Positions 44,482-55,798 of a DNA stretch of 64,000 nt are shown in pieces. The DNA comes from Xenopus tropicalis. Lineage: Eukaryota; Chordata; Amphibia; Anura; Pipidae. The DNA lies in the NCBI RefSeq assembly GCF_000004195.4, contig NC_030681.2:3152982-3216981 (forward strand), in the 5' to 3' direction. Numbering within the stretch: the first letter of the stretch is position 1; the number at the start of each line of letters is the position of its first letter. The notes below the pieces were generated by a model, which was not told where the DNA came from, made no database searches, and saw only the letters and a list, made by a program, of their open reading frames with translations. The position numbers were made by a program, and so were the translations under genes.

Positions 44482-44662
44482 TAAGTGTATATGATATATA
44501 GTGAATAAAGTACCCCCTGTTGTAAAGTATGAGGATATTAGAAGTTACTGAGGAGTTCGATGACCTCGGGCTTTTATACAGGTCATGGAACTCCTCTGTG
44601 GCTACTAATATCCTCATATTTTACAACAGGGGGTACTTCATTTATTATAATATACAAGTTTT
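44482..44662. mobile_element. Near-perfect hairpin MITE
   Basis: Left arm AAGTACCCCCTGTTGTAAAG, TATGAGGATATTAG and GAGGAGTTCGATGACCT pairs with right arm AGGTCATGGAACTCCTC, CTAATATCCTCATA and TTTTACAACAGGGGGTACTT. The paired region is about 65 bp or more, around a 13-base loop (44567-44579). No coding content. Confidence 0.85.
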
Positions 44663-44814
44663 AGTGAGTCATGTGACAGAAATGACATCACTAAACTCCG
44701 ACATCATTAAGCAGTGTTTATTAGGATATAATTTACAGTTTGGTTCCGTAGATTGTAAGCTCTTTTGGGCAGAGCTCTCTTCCCCTTTTGTATTGGTTAT
44801 TGATTGCTTTATAT

Positions 44815-45391
44815 CAGGGGTCGGGAACCTTTTTGGCTGAGAGAGCCATAAACACCACATATTTTAAAATGTAATTCCGTGAGAGCCATACAATATGTTT
44901 GGCCACGGATGCTGCAGGGCAAGGTAGGGTGGGTCCCAAGGATGCCGGATGCCGGATACGATGCAGAGGAGGGCGTGTCCTGCGCTCGGCTTATAGAAGA
45001 CGTGTTCTAGGGCTTAGAACACGTCTTCTATCCACCGAGCGCAGGGGCAAGGTAGGGTGGGTCCCAAGGATGCCGGATGCGATGGGGAGGGCGTGGCCTG
45101 CGCTCGGTGGATAGAAGACGGGTTCTAAGGCTTATAACACGTCTTCTATCTGCCGAGTGCAGGGGCAAGGTAGGGTGGGTGCCAAGGTTGCTAGATGTGG
45201 ATGTGATGCAGAGGAGGGCGTGGCCTGCGCTTGGCAGATAGAAGGCGTGTTCTAAGGCATATAACAAGTCTTCTATCTGCCGAGCGCAGGCCACGCCCCT
45301 ATTATTTTTTTATTAAAGATTTGGCAGCGAGCCAGATGCAGCCATCAAAAGAGCCACATCTGGCTCCCGAGCCATAGGTTCCCTACCCCTG
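44815..45391. mobile_element. hAT-like non-autonomous transposon with 8-bp target duplication
   Basis: CAGGGGTCGGGAACC at the left and GGTTCCCTACCCCTG at the right are inverted repeats. CTTTATAT flanks both sides exactly (44807-44814 and 45392-45399), the 8-bp duplication of hAT elements. Inside are about three units of roughly 120 bp with strong hairpins, for example AGAAGACGTGTTCTA (44995-45009) against TAGAACACGTCTTCT (45015-45029). Confidence 0.92.
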
Positions 45392-45399
45392 CTTTATAT

Positions 45400-45945
45400 G
45401 TTACTCCTTGTAGAGTGTAAGCTCTTTTGGGCAGGGCTCCCTTCCCCTCCTGTATCAGTTACTGATTGCTTTATATGTTACTCCTTGTAGAGTGTAAGCT
45501 CTTTTGGGCAGGGCTCCCTTCACCTCTTGTATCAGTTACTGATTGCTTTATATGTTACTCCTTGTAGAGTGTAAGCTCTTTTGGGCAGGGCTCCCTTCAC
45601 CTCTTGTATCGGTTACTGATTGCTTTATATGTTACTCCTTGTAGAGTGTAAGCTCTTTTGGGCAGGGCTCCCTTCACCTCCTGTATCAGTTACTGATTGC
45701 TTTATATGTTACTCCTTGTAGAGTGTAAGCTCTTTTGGGCAGGGCTCCCTTCCCCTCCTGTATCAGTTACTGATTGCTTTATATGTTACTCCTTGTAGAG
45801 TGTAAGCTCTTTTGGGCAGGGCTCCCTTCACCTCCTGTATCAGTTACTGATTGCTTTATATGTTACTCCTTGTAGAGTGTAAGCTCTTTTGGGCAGGGCT
45901 CCCTTCCCCTCCTGTATCGGTTACTGATTGCTTTATATGTTACTC
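45400..45945 (+). repeat. 75-bp array of a SINE segment (about 7 copies)
   Basis: The unit is ATGTTACTCCTTGTAGAGTG, TAAGCTCTTTTGGGCAGGGC, TCCCTTCACCTCCTGTATCA, GTTACTGATTGCTTTAT. Copies vary at CACCTC/CCCCTC and ATCAG/ATCGG. One further copy lies on the other side of the hAT insertion. Confidence 0.93.
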
Positions 45946-46032
45946 TGTATGTCCAATGTATGAAACCCACTTATTGTACAGCGCTGCGGGGTATGTTGGC
46001 GCTTTATAAATAAATGTTAATAATAATAATAG

Positions 46033-46903
46033 GGAAATGACCATATGATAATATATTATACGATGCTGCTGTTCTATGTTGATACTGTGATTGTGCCACT
46101 AGGTGGCGCCGTATATGTACAAGTGTATGCGCAGAACACGATGATGTGACCAGAAACACTTATTTAGTTAGTTATTTTGTTTTCTAGAGTTCTATTCCAG
46201 GTTTATGGTATTAATTGTACAGTGGATTCATTATTTCCATTCAGCTGCTAATAGTTCTCCAGTCGTTGGCTCTTTAGAACACCATTCTGTTCTTCGTCTT
46301 TGTGAGGTTTGGGCTAGAAACTGATACTTACCCACATACATATGGAGAGTTGGATATGACTCGGGGGCTGATTTTGTACCCCCGGCATAGAGCGCATTGT
46401 GGTGCCCCTTCTCCCACGGCTGGCGGGGGGGGGGGACAGAGTGACTGAATTGTCACTAGGAATCAGTGACTGCAGGGACAGAAGGATCCACTTGGTGTCG
46501 CTGTTGCTCTGCTCATCTGATGGCTGCAGCCCCCCTCCCCATTCTCTTTGTTTTAACCCCTTCTTTCTCTCTCTTCCCCCCTAAAAAAGAAACACTAGTT
46601 GTAGGCAGAGCACACAGAATGCCAATAGGAATATATTTCCAACTGCCAGGGGGGCCCCACCAACAACACAGCAGGTTACATACCCCTGCCTAAATCAGTT
46701 GGCTTATTAACAGCACAACTGCCCCAGGAGTGGCGCTTCCCTGAGCGGTGCCCCTGATTGGCCGACTGTGAGGGAATGTAAATGTTCTGTATAATTCAGT
46801 GCAGAGAATGGAAATTTGCTCAGAAATAAGTCTCCCCCTGGACCTGCCCTGCCCTATTTATTATTCACTGTGGGGGTGCTGCCTTACTGTTCATTATACC
46901 CCC

Positions 46904-46905
<2 letters not shown>
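46033..46905. other. Unique BTBD9 intron sequence
   Basis: No exon recognised. Contains a G11 run near 46425. Confidence 0.45.

Positions 46906-46946
<41 letters not shown>
46906..46946. repeat. (TA)n microsatellite
   Basis: About 20 uninterrupted TA units. Confidence 0.95.
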
Positions 46947-46949
<3 letters not shown>

Positions 46950-47266
46950 TGTATTGCTGGGCAGACTCTGTGCTGCGTTGGCACGGGGTTGGCAGGAGTG
47001 GCACTGTACCAGGGAGGGGAGCAGATGTTCTGAGTGATTGGATTTGCCTTGCAGATGGAGCGCACTAATGGGATCTCTCATTTCCAAGCCAATCACTTTT
47101 TTGCCCGTCCCTGACACTTGCCCTCGGCACTTGCCCTTTAATCCGTGTTTCACTATCTCGGATTTGCTGCCAAAATAAACGCTTTTCTCCCTTTGTATCT
47201 CGGCGGGAATAGATTCCGGTAAGTGCCCGTGCCATCTGGGCATTACAGCGGGCATTGACAGTGAGC

Positions 47267-47283
47267 TGCTGGGAGTTGTAGTT
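47267..47283 (-). promoter_or_regulatory. ZNF143/STAF-like half motif
   Basis: On the minus strand this reads AACTACAACTCCCAGCA, close to the ZNF143 core ACTACAAYTCCCAG. No promoter context is seen. Such motifs often ride on repeats. Confidence 0.35.
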
Positions 47284-47904
47284 GGGTACGGGTGGGCGCC
47301 ATTCATTTCCCAGTCCCACAACCTGGATTCCATTTATATATATATTTATTGCCTCCAGGGGGGCAGAAATGGGTTAAATACACAGGAAGCTATTATTTAT
47401 ATCTAGTCACATTAAAGGGAATATAAACCCCTGTGACATCATGCTGAAGCCCATCATGGTACAGGGAGTAACAACAAAGCGAATAAAGGGGATAGAGGAT
47501 GTTGGTTACAGGGGAAGGTGCTTATCTCACTGGTGTCTGTGGGATCAAACACTTGGCACAGAAATCTCAGCAGAACCAGAATTAAACGGGGCCCATAACT
47601 CTGGGTTAATCTTCTGCTTCTCAGGGTAGAAAGCCCCTCATTCCACCCCAGGGGGGGCATTAGCAGTGTTTTTGCGGCACAGGAATGTGCAATCAGTGCT
47701 CCATCTCCTTTTATTCCTGCCCGGCTCCCCCCCCCCCCCCCCCGGTGTGTGACGTGGGCACTCGGTGCCTGTGGCCCCTGGGAGCTCATTAAGTGCCCCA
47801 CAAAGTGCTCTTTCCTTTTCACCTTGTGTTTCCTTATGAATTCAGGTCGTTGGTTCTGTCAGCGTAAGGTGGGATTAAACAGCCACGTAGAACCCCAGAA
47901 CATT
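47284..47904. other. Unique BTBD9 intron sequence with poly(C)
   Basis: No exon recognised. A run of 17 C lies at 47727-47743. Confidence 0.45.
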
Positions 47905-48655
47905 TGCCTCGTTATACACCGCTCCTTATACACCACTATACACCACTCGTTATACACCACTATACACCGCTCGTTATACACCGCTCCTTATACACCACTA
48001 TACACCACTCGTTATACACCGCTCCTTATACACCACTATACACCGCTCCTTATATACCGCTCGTTATACACCGCTCCTTATACACCACTATACACCGCTC
48101 CTTATACACCACTATACACCGCTCGTTATACACCACTATACACCGCTCGTTATACACCGCTCCTTATACACCACTATACACCGCTCGTTATACACCGCTC
48201 CTTATACACCACTATACACCGCTCCTTATATACCGCTCGTTATACACCGCTCCTTATACACCACTATACACCGCTCCTTATACACCACTATACACCGCTC
48301 CTTATACACCACTATACACCGCTCGTTATACACCGCTCCTTATACACCACTATACACCGCTCCTTATATACCGCTCGTTATACACCGCTCCTTATACACC
48401 ACTATACACCGCTCCTTATACACCGCTCCTTATACACCACTATACACCGCTCGTTATACACCGCTCCTTATACACCACTATACACCGCTCGTTATACACC
48501 GCTCCTTATACACCACTATATACCGCTCGTTATACACCGCTCCTTATACACCACTATACACCGCTCCTTATACACCGCTCGTTATACACCGCTCGTTATA
48601 CACCGCTCGTTATACACCGCTCCTTATACACCGCTCCTTATACACCGCTCGTTAT
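47905..48655 (+). repeat. TATACACC array with 14- and 10-bp submotifs
   Basis: Built from three modules, TATACACCGCTCCT, TATACACCGCTCGT and TATACACCAC, in recurring orders such as CCT-CAC-CGT. It is about 750 bp long. Occasional TATATACC variants mark duplicated blocks (48051, 48231, 48365, 48520). Confidence 0.95.
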
Positions 48656-48782
48656 ACCTCTGCCTGTATATTATCTCTGGCACTTCTCTCCCCCAGGGGC
48701 ACCGCACCCAAAAAACCCCTGAATGATACCAAGGTTATGGGTACGGTGTGTATAGTAAGGCAAGGAGATGTCAGTAGCCCCC

Positions 48783-51205
48783 CCCACGCTCTTCTCTGTA
48801 CTTTCTCTATTTCATTACTGCCCCCCCTTATATATTTATATATAGTGACCCCCCCCTTAACTGCCCCCCCAGTGTAACCAATCCCAACTGGGCCAGCCTT
48901 TCCCCATAACTGAGCCCATTCCCTTTATCAGCTTAGTCGCTCTTCCCTGTACTTTCTCTATTTCATTACTGCCCCCCCTTATATATTTATATATAGTGAC
49001 CCCCCCCTTAACTGCCCCTTCCCCAGTGTAACCAATCCCAACTGGGCCAGCCTTTCCCCATAACTGAGCCCATTCCCTTTATCAGTTTAGTCGCTCTTCC
49101 CTGTACTTTCTCTATTTCATTACTGCCCCCCCTTATATATTTATATATAGTGACCCCCCCTTAACTGCCCCTTCCCCAGTGTAACCAATCCCAACTGGGC
49201 CAGCCTTTCCCCATAACTGAGCCCATTCCCTTTATCAGCTTAGTCGCTCTTCCCTGTACTTTCTCTATTTCATTACTGCCCCCCCCCTTATATATTTATA
49301 TATAGTGACCCCCCCCCCCTTAACTGCCCCTTCCCCAGTGTAACCAATCCCAACTGGGCCAGCCTTTCCCCATAACTGAGCCCATTCCCTTTATCAGCTT
49401 AGTCGCTCTTCCCTGTACTTTCTCTATTTCATTACTGCCCCCCCTTATATATTTATATATAGTGACCCCCCCCCCTTAACTGCCCCTTCCCCAGTGTAAC
49501 CAATCCCAACTGGGCCAGCCTTTCCCCATAACTGAGCCCATTCCCTTTATCAGCTTAGTCGCTCTTCCCTGTACTTTCTCTATTTCATTACTGCCCCCCC
49601 TTATATATTTATATATAGTGACCCCCCCTTAACTGCCCCTTCCCCAGTGTAACCAATCCCAACTGGGCCAGCCTTTCCCCATAACTGAGCCCATTCCCTT
49701 TATTAATTTAGTTGCTCTTCTCTGTACTTTCTCTATTTCATTACTGCCCCCCCCTTATATATTTATATATAGTGACCCCCCCTTAACTGCCCCTTCCCCA
49801 GTGTAACCAATCCCAACTGGGCCAGCCTTTCCCCATAACTGAGCCCATTCCCTTTATTAATTTAGTTGCTCTTCTCTGTACTTTCTCTATTTCATTACTG
49901 CCCCCCCCTTATATATTTATATATAGTGACCCCCCCTTAACTGCTCTTTCCCCAGTGTAACCAATCCCAACTGGGCCAGCCTTTCCCCATAACTGAGCCC
50001 ATTCCCTTTATCAGCTTAGTCGCTCTTCCCTGTACTTTCTCTATTTCATTACTGCCCCCCCTTATATATTTATATATAGTGACCCCCCCTTAACTGCCCC
50101 TTCCCCAGTGTAACCAATCCCAACTGGGCCAGCCTTTCCCCATAACTGAGCCCATTCCCTTTATCAGCTTAGTCGCTCTTCCCTGTACTTTCTCTATTTC
50201 ATTACTGCCCCCCTTATATATTTATATATAGTGACCCCCCCTTAACTGCCCCTTCCCCAGTGTAACCAATCCCAACTGGGCCAGCCTTTCCCCATAACTG
50301 AGCCCATTCCCCTTATCAGCTTAGTCGCTCTTCCCTGTACTTTCTCTATTTCATTACTGCCCCCCCTTATATATTTATATATAGTGACCCCCCCTTAACT
50401 GCCCCCCCCCCCCCCCCCCCCCCCAGTGTAACCAATCCCAACTGGGCCAGCCTTTCCCCATAACTGAGCCCATTCCCTTTATCAGTTTAGTCGCTCTTCC
50501 CTGTACTTTCTCTATTTCATTACTGCCCCCCCTTATATATTTATATATAGTGACCCCCCCCTTAACTGCCCCCCCCCCCCCCCAGTGTAACCAATCCCAA
50601 CTGGGCCAGCCTTTCCCCATAACTGAGCCCATTCCCTTTATCAGCTTAGTCGCTCTTCCCTGTACTTTCTCTATTTCATTACTGCCCCACCTTATATATA
50701 TTTATATATAGTGATCCTACCCCCCCTTAACTGCCCCCCCCCCCCCAGTGTAACCAATCCCAACTGGGCCAGCCTTTCCCCATAACTGAGCCCATTCCCT
50801 TTATCAGCTTAGTCGCTCTTCCCTGTACTTTCTCTATTTCATTACTGCCCCCCCTTATATATTTATATATAGTGACCCCCCCCCCCCCTTAACTGCCCCT
50901 TCCCCAGTGTAACCAATCCCAACTGGGCCAGCCTTTCCCCATAACTGAGCCCATTCCCTTTATCAGCTTAGTCGCTCTTCCTTGTACTTTCTCTATTTCA
51001 TTACTGCCCCCCCTTATATATTTATATATAGTGATCCTACCCCCCCTTAACTGCCCCCCCCCCCCCCCCAGTGTAACCAATCCCAACTGGGCCAGCCTTT
51101 CCCCATAACTGAGCCCATTCCCTTTATCAGATTAGTTGCTCTTCCTTGTACTTTCTCTATTTCATTACTGCCCCCCCTTATATATTTATATATAGTGATC
51201 CTACC
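48783..51205 (-). repeat. About 154-bp array derived from a LINE reverse transcriptase (about 16 copies)
   Basis: Units contain TCGCTCTTCCCTGTACTTTC, TTATATATTTATATATAGTG, CAATCCCAACTGGGCCAGCC and a variable C run. On the minus strand the junction reads IEKVQGRATKLIKGM, resembling the IEKVQRRATKLI motif common in LINE ORF2 C-termini. C-run length is the main difference between copies, reaching over 20. Confidence 0.9.
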
Positions 51206-51865
51206 CCCCCATTAACAACCTCCTGCCTTTATTCAGCTCCCTTTCTCTGTACCCTTCCTCTAATTCTCAGACCTGCTGTCAGACACAAGGCCCACTATGT
51301 ACCCACTTACCCACTATGTGCCCTGGGCTATAGGATGGCTCAGGTACCCAAGCAGATCCCATAACAATATGAGTTCTATCTCTATGATACCAGTAGGGGC
51401 TGCGTCGCTCCTGCCCCAGAACATTTATAGTAAAGATGCCCCTCTTGTTGCTCCGCACAGGGAAGCAGAATAATGGCGGAAATAAATACCTAGCACCAAT
51501 AGCAGCACTGGCCGAGCCCCATTTCCCTACCCTTGTGAGAACCTCTGCCTGCTGTCAGGCATAGAAATATCTATTGTCTCTTGAAGGTATTATTAACCCC
51601 TAATTCCGCGCTGATAGTGCCCTGTGCCAGGTAAGGGACCGGCTAGGTTCTGTGGCATAGACATTGGGCTGAGCTCATACCAGTCTGAAACAGAAGGGAT
51701 TGTTGGTTCCAATCCAGAATGCACAGCTTGTTATTATGTTTGTTAGGCCTGTCTCCTTGGGGTAATAACCAGCTCATTTACCCCCAGAAACTTGGCTCTG
51801 GAAGGAGCAAATTCCTGGAATGTGGAATCAGGAGCGGGAATAGAGATGGGGGAGACTGACAGTAC
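51206..51865. other. Unique BTBD9 intron sequence
   Basis: No exon or repeat recognised. Confidence 0.45.
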
Positions 51866-52455
51866 CGCTCGTTACCTACCCGACAGTGACACAGACCCCA
51901 CGGTACCACTCATTTCGTACCCGACAGTGACACAGGCCTGACTTTCCCACTCGTTACGTACCCGACAGTGACACAGGCCTGACTTTCCCACTCGTTAACG
52001 TACATGACAGTGACATAGGCCTAAATTTCCCACTCGTTACGTACCCGACAGTGACACAGGCCTGACTTTCCCACTTGTTACGTACCCGACAGTGACACAG
52101 GCCTGACTTTCCCACTTGTTACGTACCCGACAGTGACACAGGCCTGACTTTCCCACTCGTTACGTACCTGACAGTGACACAGGCCTGACTTTCCCACTCG
52201 TTACGTACCTGACAGTGACACAGGCCTGACTTTCCCACTTGTTACGTACCTGACAGTGACACAGGCCTGACTTTCCCACTCGTTACGTACCTGACAGTGA
52301 CACAGGCCTGACTTTCCCACTTGTTACGTACCTGACAGTGACATAGGCCTGAATTTCCCACTCGTTACGTACCTGACAGTGACACAGGCCTGACTTTCCC
52401 ACTCGTTACGTACCCGACAGTGACACAGGCCTGACTTTCCCACTCGTTACGTACC
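51866..52455 (+). repeat. 41-bp array (about 14 copies)
   Basis: The unit is GTTACGTACCTGACAGTGAC, ACAGGCCTGACTTTCCCACT, C. CCCGAC and CCTGAC variants alternate in blocks, as do CTCGTT and CTTGTT, a CpG-to-TpG pattern. Confidence 0.95.
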
Positions 52456-52819
52456 TAACCGCTGGACCCACCGACATTCCTCATAATTTATTGGATTTCT
52501 CTGAGCACTTGCACAGTTTGCCCGGCACCGGATCTTAATTCCCATTACTGCCCCCTCGTTTGCTTGATTTGAAGGAATTGCGCGTCTTTGGATTGACTCG
52601 CCCACCGCAAACGCCAACCATCGCTGCCACTTACGTCTTTAATGGGAATTACAAAGAATTACTAATGCCTCAGGGCCAACGGTCCAATCATATCCAACCG
52701 TAATTAGGTTTCTTCCTGATGCGTGATGTTTAGCGCATTGTGTGTCCGATTTACTGAGAGGGGGAGTTTCTCATTGTTCAATTAGAGTTGGAAAATATTT
52801 GTTGGTAATATTAAGAGCG
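52456..52819. other. Unique AT-rich sequence, possible conserved non-coding element
   Basis: Non-repetitive, with homeodomain-like cores CCGTAATTAGG and CTTTAATGG. No exon. Conservation cannot be judged here. Confidence 0.3.
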
Positions 52820-52953
52820 ATATCTATCTATCTGTTTATCTATTTCTCTATCCTTGTATCCTTTATCTATCTATCCTTTTATCATGTATCTATCTATCTA
52901 TCTATCTATCTATCCTTTTATCATGTATCTATCTATCTATCTATCTATCTATC
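52820..52953. repeat. (TATC)n microsatellite
   Basis: Interrupted runs of TATC/CTAT, with two perfect blocks separated by CTTTTATCATG. Confidence 0.95.
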
Positions 52954-52959
52954 ATCTCA

Positions 52960-53085
52960 GTCCCAAACCAAGGGAATTAATATGAAGTTGCCCCTCTCTT
53001 TGCTGCTATAACTGCCCCCAACTCACAGTTCTGGGGCTTCACTTGGCTTGAGGTCAGGGCTCTTCCTCTCCCATCTCAGATTTTT
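52960..53085 (-). pseudogene. Tc1-type transposase relic fragment
   Basis: Shares TCTTTGCTGCTATAACTGCC and TGAGGTCAGGGCTCT landmarks with 38640-39770. Short, deleted and non-coding. Confidence 0.6.
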
Positions 53086-53155
53086 TGGCATTTTGAGCAG
53101 ATGAAACAAACCAAAGCCTTTGTATCGTGGTTATTGGTTCATCATTTGTGTTGAC

Positions 53156-53623
53156 TTAAAGGAGAACTAAAGCCAAAAAGCATGTGACCAGTAATGTACT
53201 CACTGTACCAGCGCAAAGGTACAGCCCCCCTATAACAGTAATGATCCAGGCCTTCACAGTTGCCCCCAGCAGCCCCCCGTTTTGGGTCTTGTTAGGCCGT
53301 CTGTTGTGTGTCAGCGGCACTGCACATGCTCAGTGGGCTCTGGGCTGCTGGGGAGAAGCTGCGCTTAGGGGGCGGGGAAATCATTAAGCAGGAAGTGAAG
53401 TCACATCTGTCGTAGAAGCTGATGCTACAGGGCTGATTATGAATTTATTTTGATGAAGACTGCACTGGTTTCTATGCAGCCCATTCATTACTATCCAGCC
53501 TAGTATTCTATTATATACACTGTATATTGTGAGTTTATAATATCGTATGGGCCGTGGGGCCTTGGGCTGGTACGGAACCCCACATAACATAATTTTATTT
53601 TGTTGAGCTTTAGTTCCCCTTTA
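53156..53623. mobile_element. T2-type MITE
   Basis: Left end TTAAAGGAGAACTAAAGC pairs with right end GCTTTAGTTCCCCTTTA. TTAA is present at the left; the right copy is mutated to TTTATT. Internal arms TGACCAGTAATGTACT and the CATTCATTACTAT region pair weakly. Confidence 0.8.
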
Positions 53624-54185
53624 TTGCAGTTGAGTTGGTTCCTGCGGTGCCAGGGGACAGTACCATATAACTGCGGGTTGGGCCGGTCGGGCAGCCCTGA
53701 CGTTCAGTAATGCCAATTACCCCGGTTACTCGGCGCCCCCCCCCCCCTGCACTTGATTACCGACCTCTCTACCTGTGGCCGCACAATAATTGTCCGTGGA
53801 AGTTCCCTCCGGCACTTTGCAACTTTCCCTCATTAATGAAAGGGCCGGCAGCCTGCAGGGAACTAGCAATTCAGCAATAAGATTCTCTCGTTAGCAGCCA
53901 TATTGGCCGATTCCGTAGCTCTCGTACAGAGCGCTCTCATTGGCTGCCGTTATTCATTATTCTCTTCCTTAATCTGCTGACTTTCCTCTTCCTCAGCTTC
54001 TCTGCTTATTCACCTTCCCTAATTACTATCTGCCCCCCCCCGGGGGTGCAACTCTGACAGACCTTGGTGTAATGGCTGCAAGTGGCAAAGGCTTATCAGC
54101 AGGTAATTAAAGGGGATGTAAAACCAAAATAATTGTCAAATTAAATAAAATCTAATTCTAAACATCTTTCCATCGGAATACGTCT
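53624..54185. other. Unique BTBD9 intron sequence
   Basis: No exon or repeat recognised. Includes a C11 run near 53736. Confidence 0.4.
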
Positions 54186-55798
54186 GTTTCCTCCCGCACT
54201 GCTGCTCTTACTGCCCAACTGAAAGGGGTGCCTGTCCCTCCTGCACTGCTGCTCCCGACTGAAAGCGGAGTCTCTCCCTCCTGCACTGCTGCTCCCGACT
54301 GAAAGCGGAGTCTCTCCCTCCTGCACTGCTGCTCTTACTGCCCAACTGAAAGCGGAGTCTCTCCCTCCCGCACTGCTGCTCCCGACCGAAAGCGGAGTCT
54401 CTCCCTCCTGCACTGCTGCTCCCGACTGAAAGCGGAGTCTCCCTCCTGCACTGCTGCTCCTACTGCCCAACTGAAAGCGGAGTCTCTCCCTCCTGCACTG
54501 CTGCTCCTACTGCCCAACTGAAAGCGGAGTCTCTCCCTCCCGCACTGCTGCTCCCGACTGAAAGCGGAGTCTCTCCCTCCTGCACTGCTGCTCTTACTGC
54601 CCAACTGAAAGCGGAGTCTCTCTCTCCCGCACTGCTGCTCCCGACTGAAAGCGGAGTCTCTCCCTCCTGCACTGCTGCTCTTACTGCCCAACTGAAAGCG
54701 GAGTCTCTCCCTCCCGCACTGCTGCTCCCGACTGAAAGCGGAGTCTCTCCCTCCTGCACTGCTGCTCTTACTGCCCAACTGAAAGCGGAGTCTCTCCCTC
54801 CCGCACTGCTGCTCCCGACTGAAAGCGGAGTCTCTCCCTCCTGCACTGCTGCTCCTACTGCCCAACTGAAAGCGGAGTCTCTCCCTCCCGCACTGCTGCT
54901 CCCGACTGAAAGCGGAGTCTCTCCCTCCCGCACTGCTGCTCCCGACTGAAAGCGGAGTCTCTCCCTCCTGCACTGCTGCTCTTACTGCCCAACTGAAAGC
55001 GGAGTCTCTCCCTCCCGCACTGCTGCTCCCGACTGAAAGCGGAGTCTCTCCCTCCTGCACTGCTGCTCCTACTGCCCAACTGAAAGCGGAGTCTCTCCCT
55101 CCTGCACTGCTGCTCCCGACTGAAAGCGGAGTCTCTCCCTCCCGCACTGCTGCTCCCGACTGAAAGCGGAGTCTCTCCCTCCTGCACTGCTGCTCTTACT
55201 GCCCAACTGAAAGCGGAGTCTCTCCCTCCCGCACTGCTGCTCCCGACTGAAAGCGGAGTCTCTCCCTCCTGCACTGCTGCTCTTACTGCCCAACTGAAAG
55301 CGGAGTCTCTCCCTCCTGCACTGCTGCTCCCGACCGAAAGTGGAGTCTCTCCCTCCTGCACTGCTGCTCCTACTGCCCAACTGAAAGCGGAGTCTCTCCC
55401 TCCTGCACTGCTGCTCCCGACTGAAAGCGGAGTTTCTCCCTCCTGCACTGCTGCTCCTGACCAAAAGCGGAGTCTCTCCCTCCTGCACAGCTGCTCCTGA
55501 CCAAAAGCGGAGTCTCTCCCTCCTGCACTGCTGCTCCTGACCAAAAGCGGAGTCTCTCCCTCCTGCACTGCTGCTCCTGACCAAAAGCGGAGTCTCTCCC
55601 TCCTGCACTGCTGCTCCTGACCAAAAGCGGAGTCTCTCCCTCCTGCACTGCTGCTCCTGACCAAAAGCGGAGTCTCTCCCTCCTGCACTGCTGCTCCTGA
55701 CCGAAAGCAGAGTTTCTCCCTCCTGCACTGCTGCTCCCGACTGAAAGCGGAGTCTTTCCCTCCTGCACTGCTGCTCCCGACCGAAAGCGGAGTCTCGG
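54186..55798 (-). repeat. 40/47-bp array with alternating dimers
   Basis: Two related units: type A GCACTGCTGCTCCCGACTGA (about 40 bp) and type B GCACTGCTGCTCTTACTGCC, with an extra CAACTGA (about 47 bp). Both end AAGCGGAGTCTCTCCCTCC. From 54240 to 55430 A and B mostly alternate; from 55440 to 55730 a third type with CTCCTGACCAAAAG repeats alone. Long minus-strand Ser/Gly/Arg frames are artefacts. Confidence 0.95.

Larger units (their letters stand above)
44745..46032 (+). mobile_element. SINE/L2-like element with internal array
   Basis: Begins near TAGATTGTAAGCTCTTTTGG and ends CAGCGCTGCGGGGTATGTTG, GCGCTTTATAAATAAATG, (TAA)n. This is the 3' end of a dispersed vertebrate SINE/L2-like family. 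Its middle is a tandem array and is split by a hAT-like insertion at 44815-45391. Confidence 0.75.

Noticed and set aside
47056..47110. CAG then ATGGAGCGCACTAATGG resembling the start of an exon
   Set aside because: The frame does not match any missing BTBD9 exon and closes soon after, with no donor that makes sense.
47749..48726. Plus-strand frame rich in YTPL and HHY repeats
   Set aside because: Translation of the TATACACC array in two frames at once.
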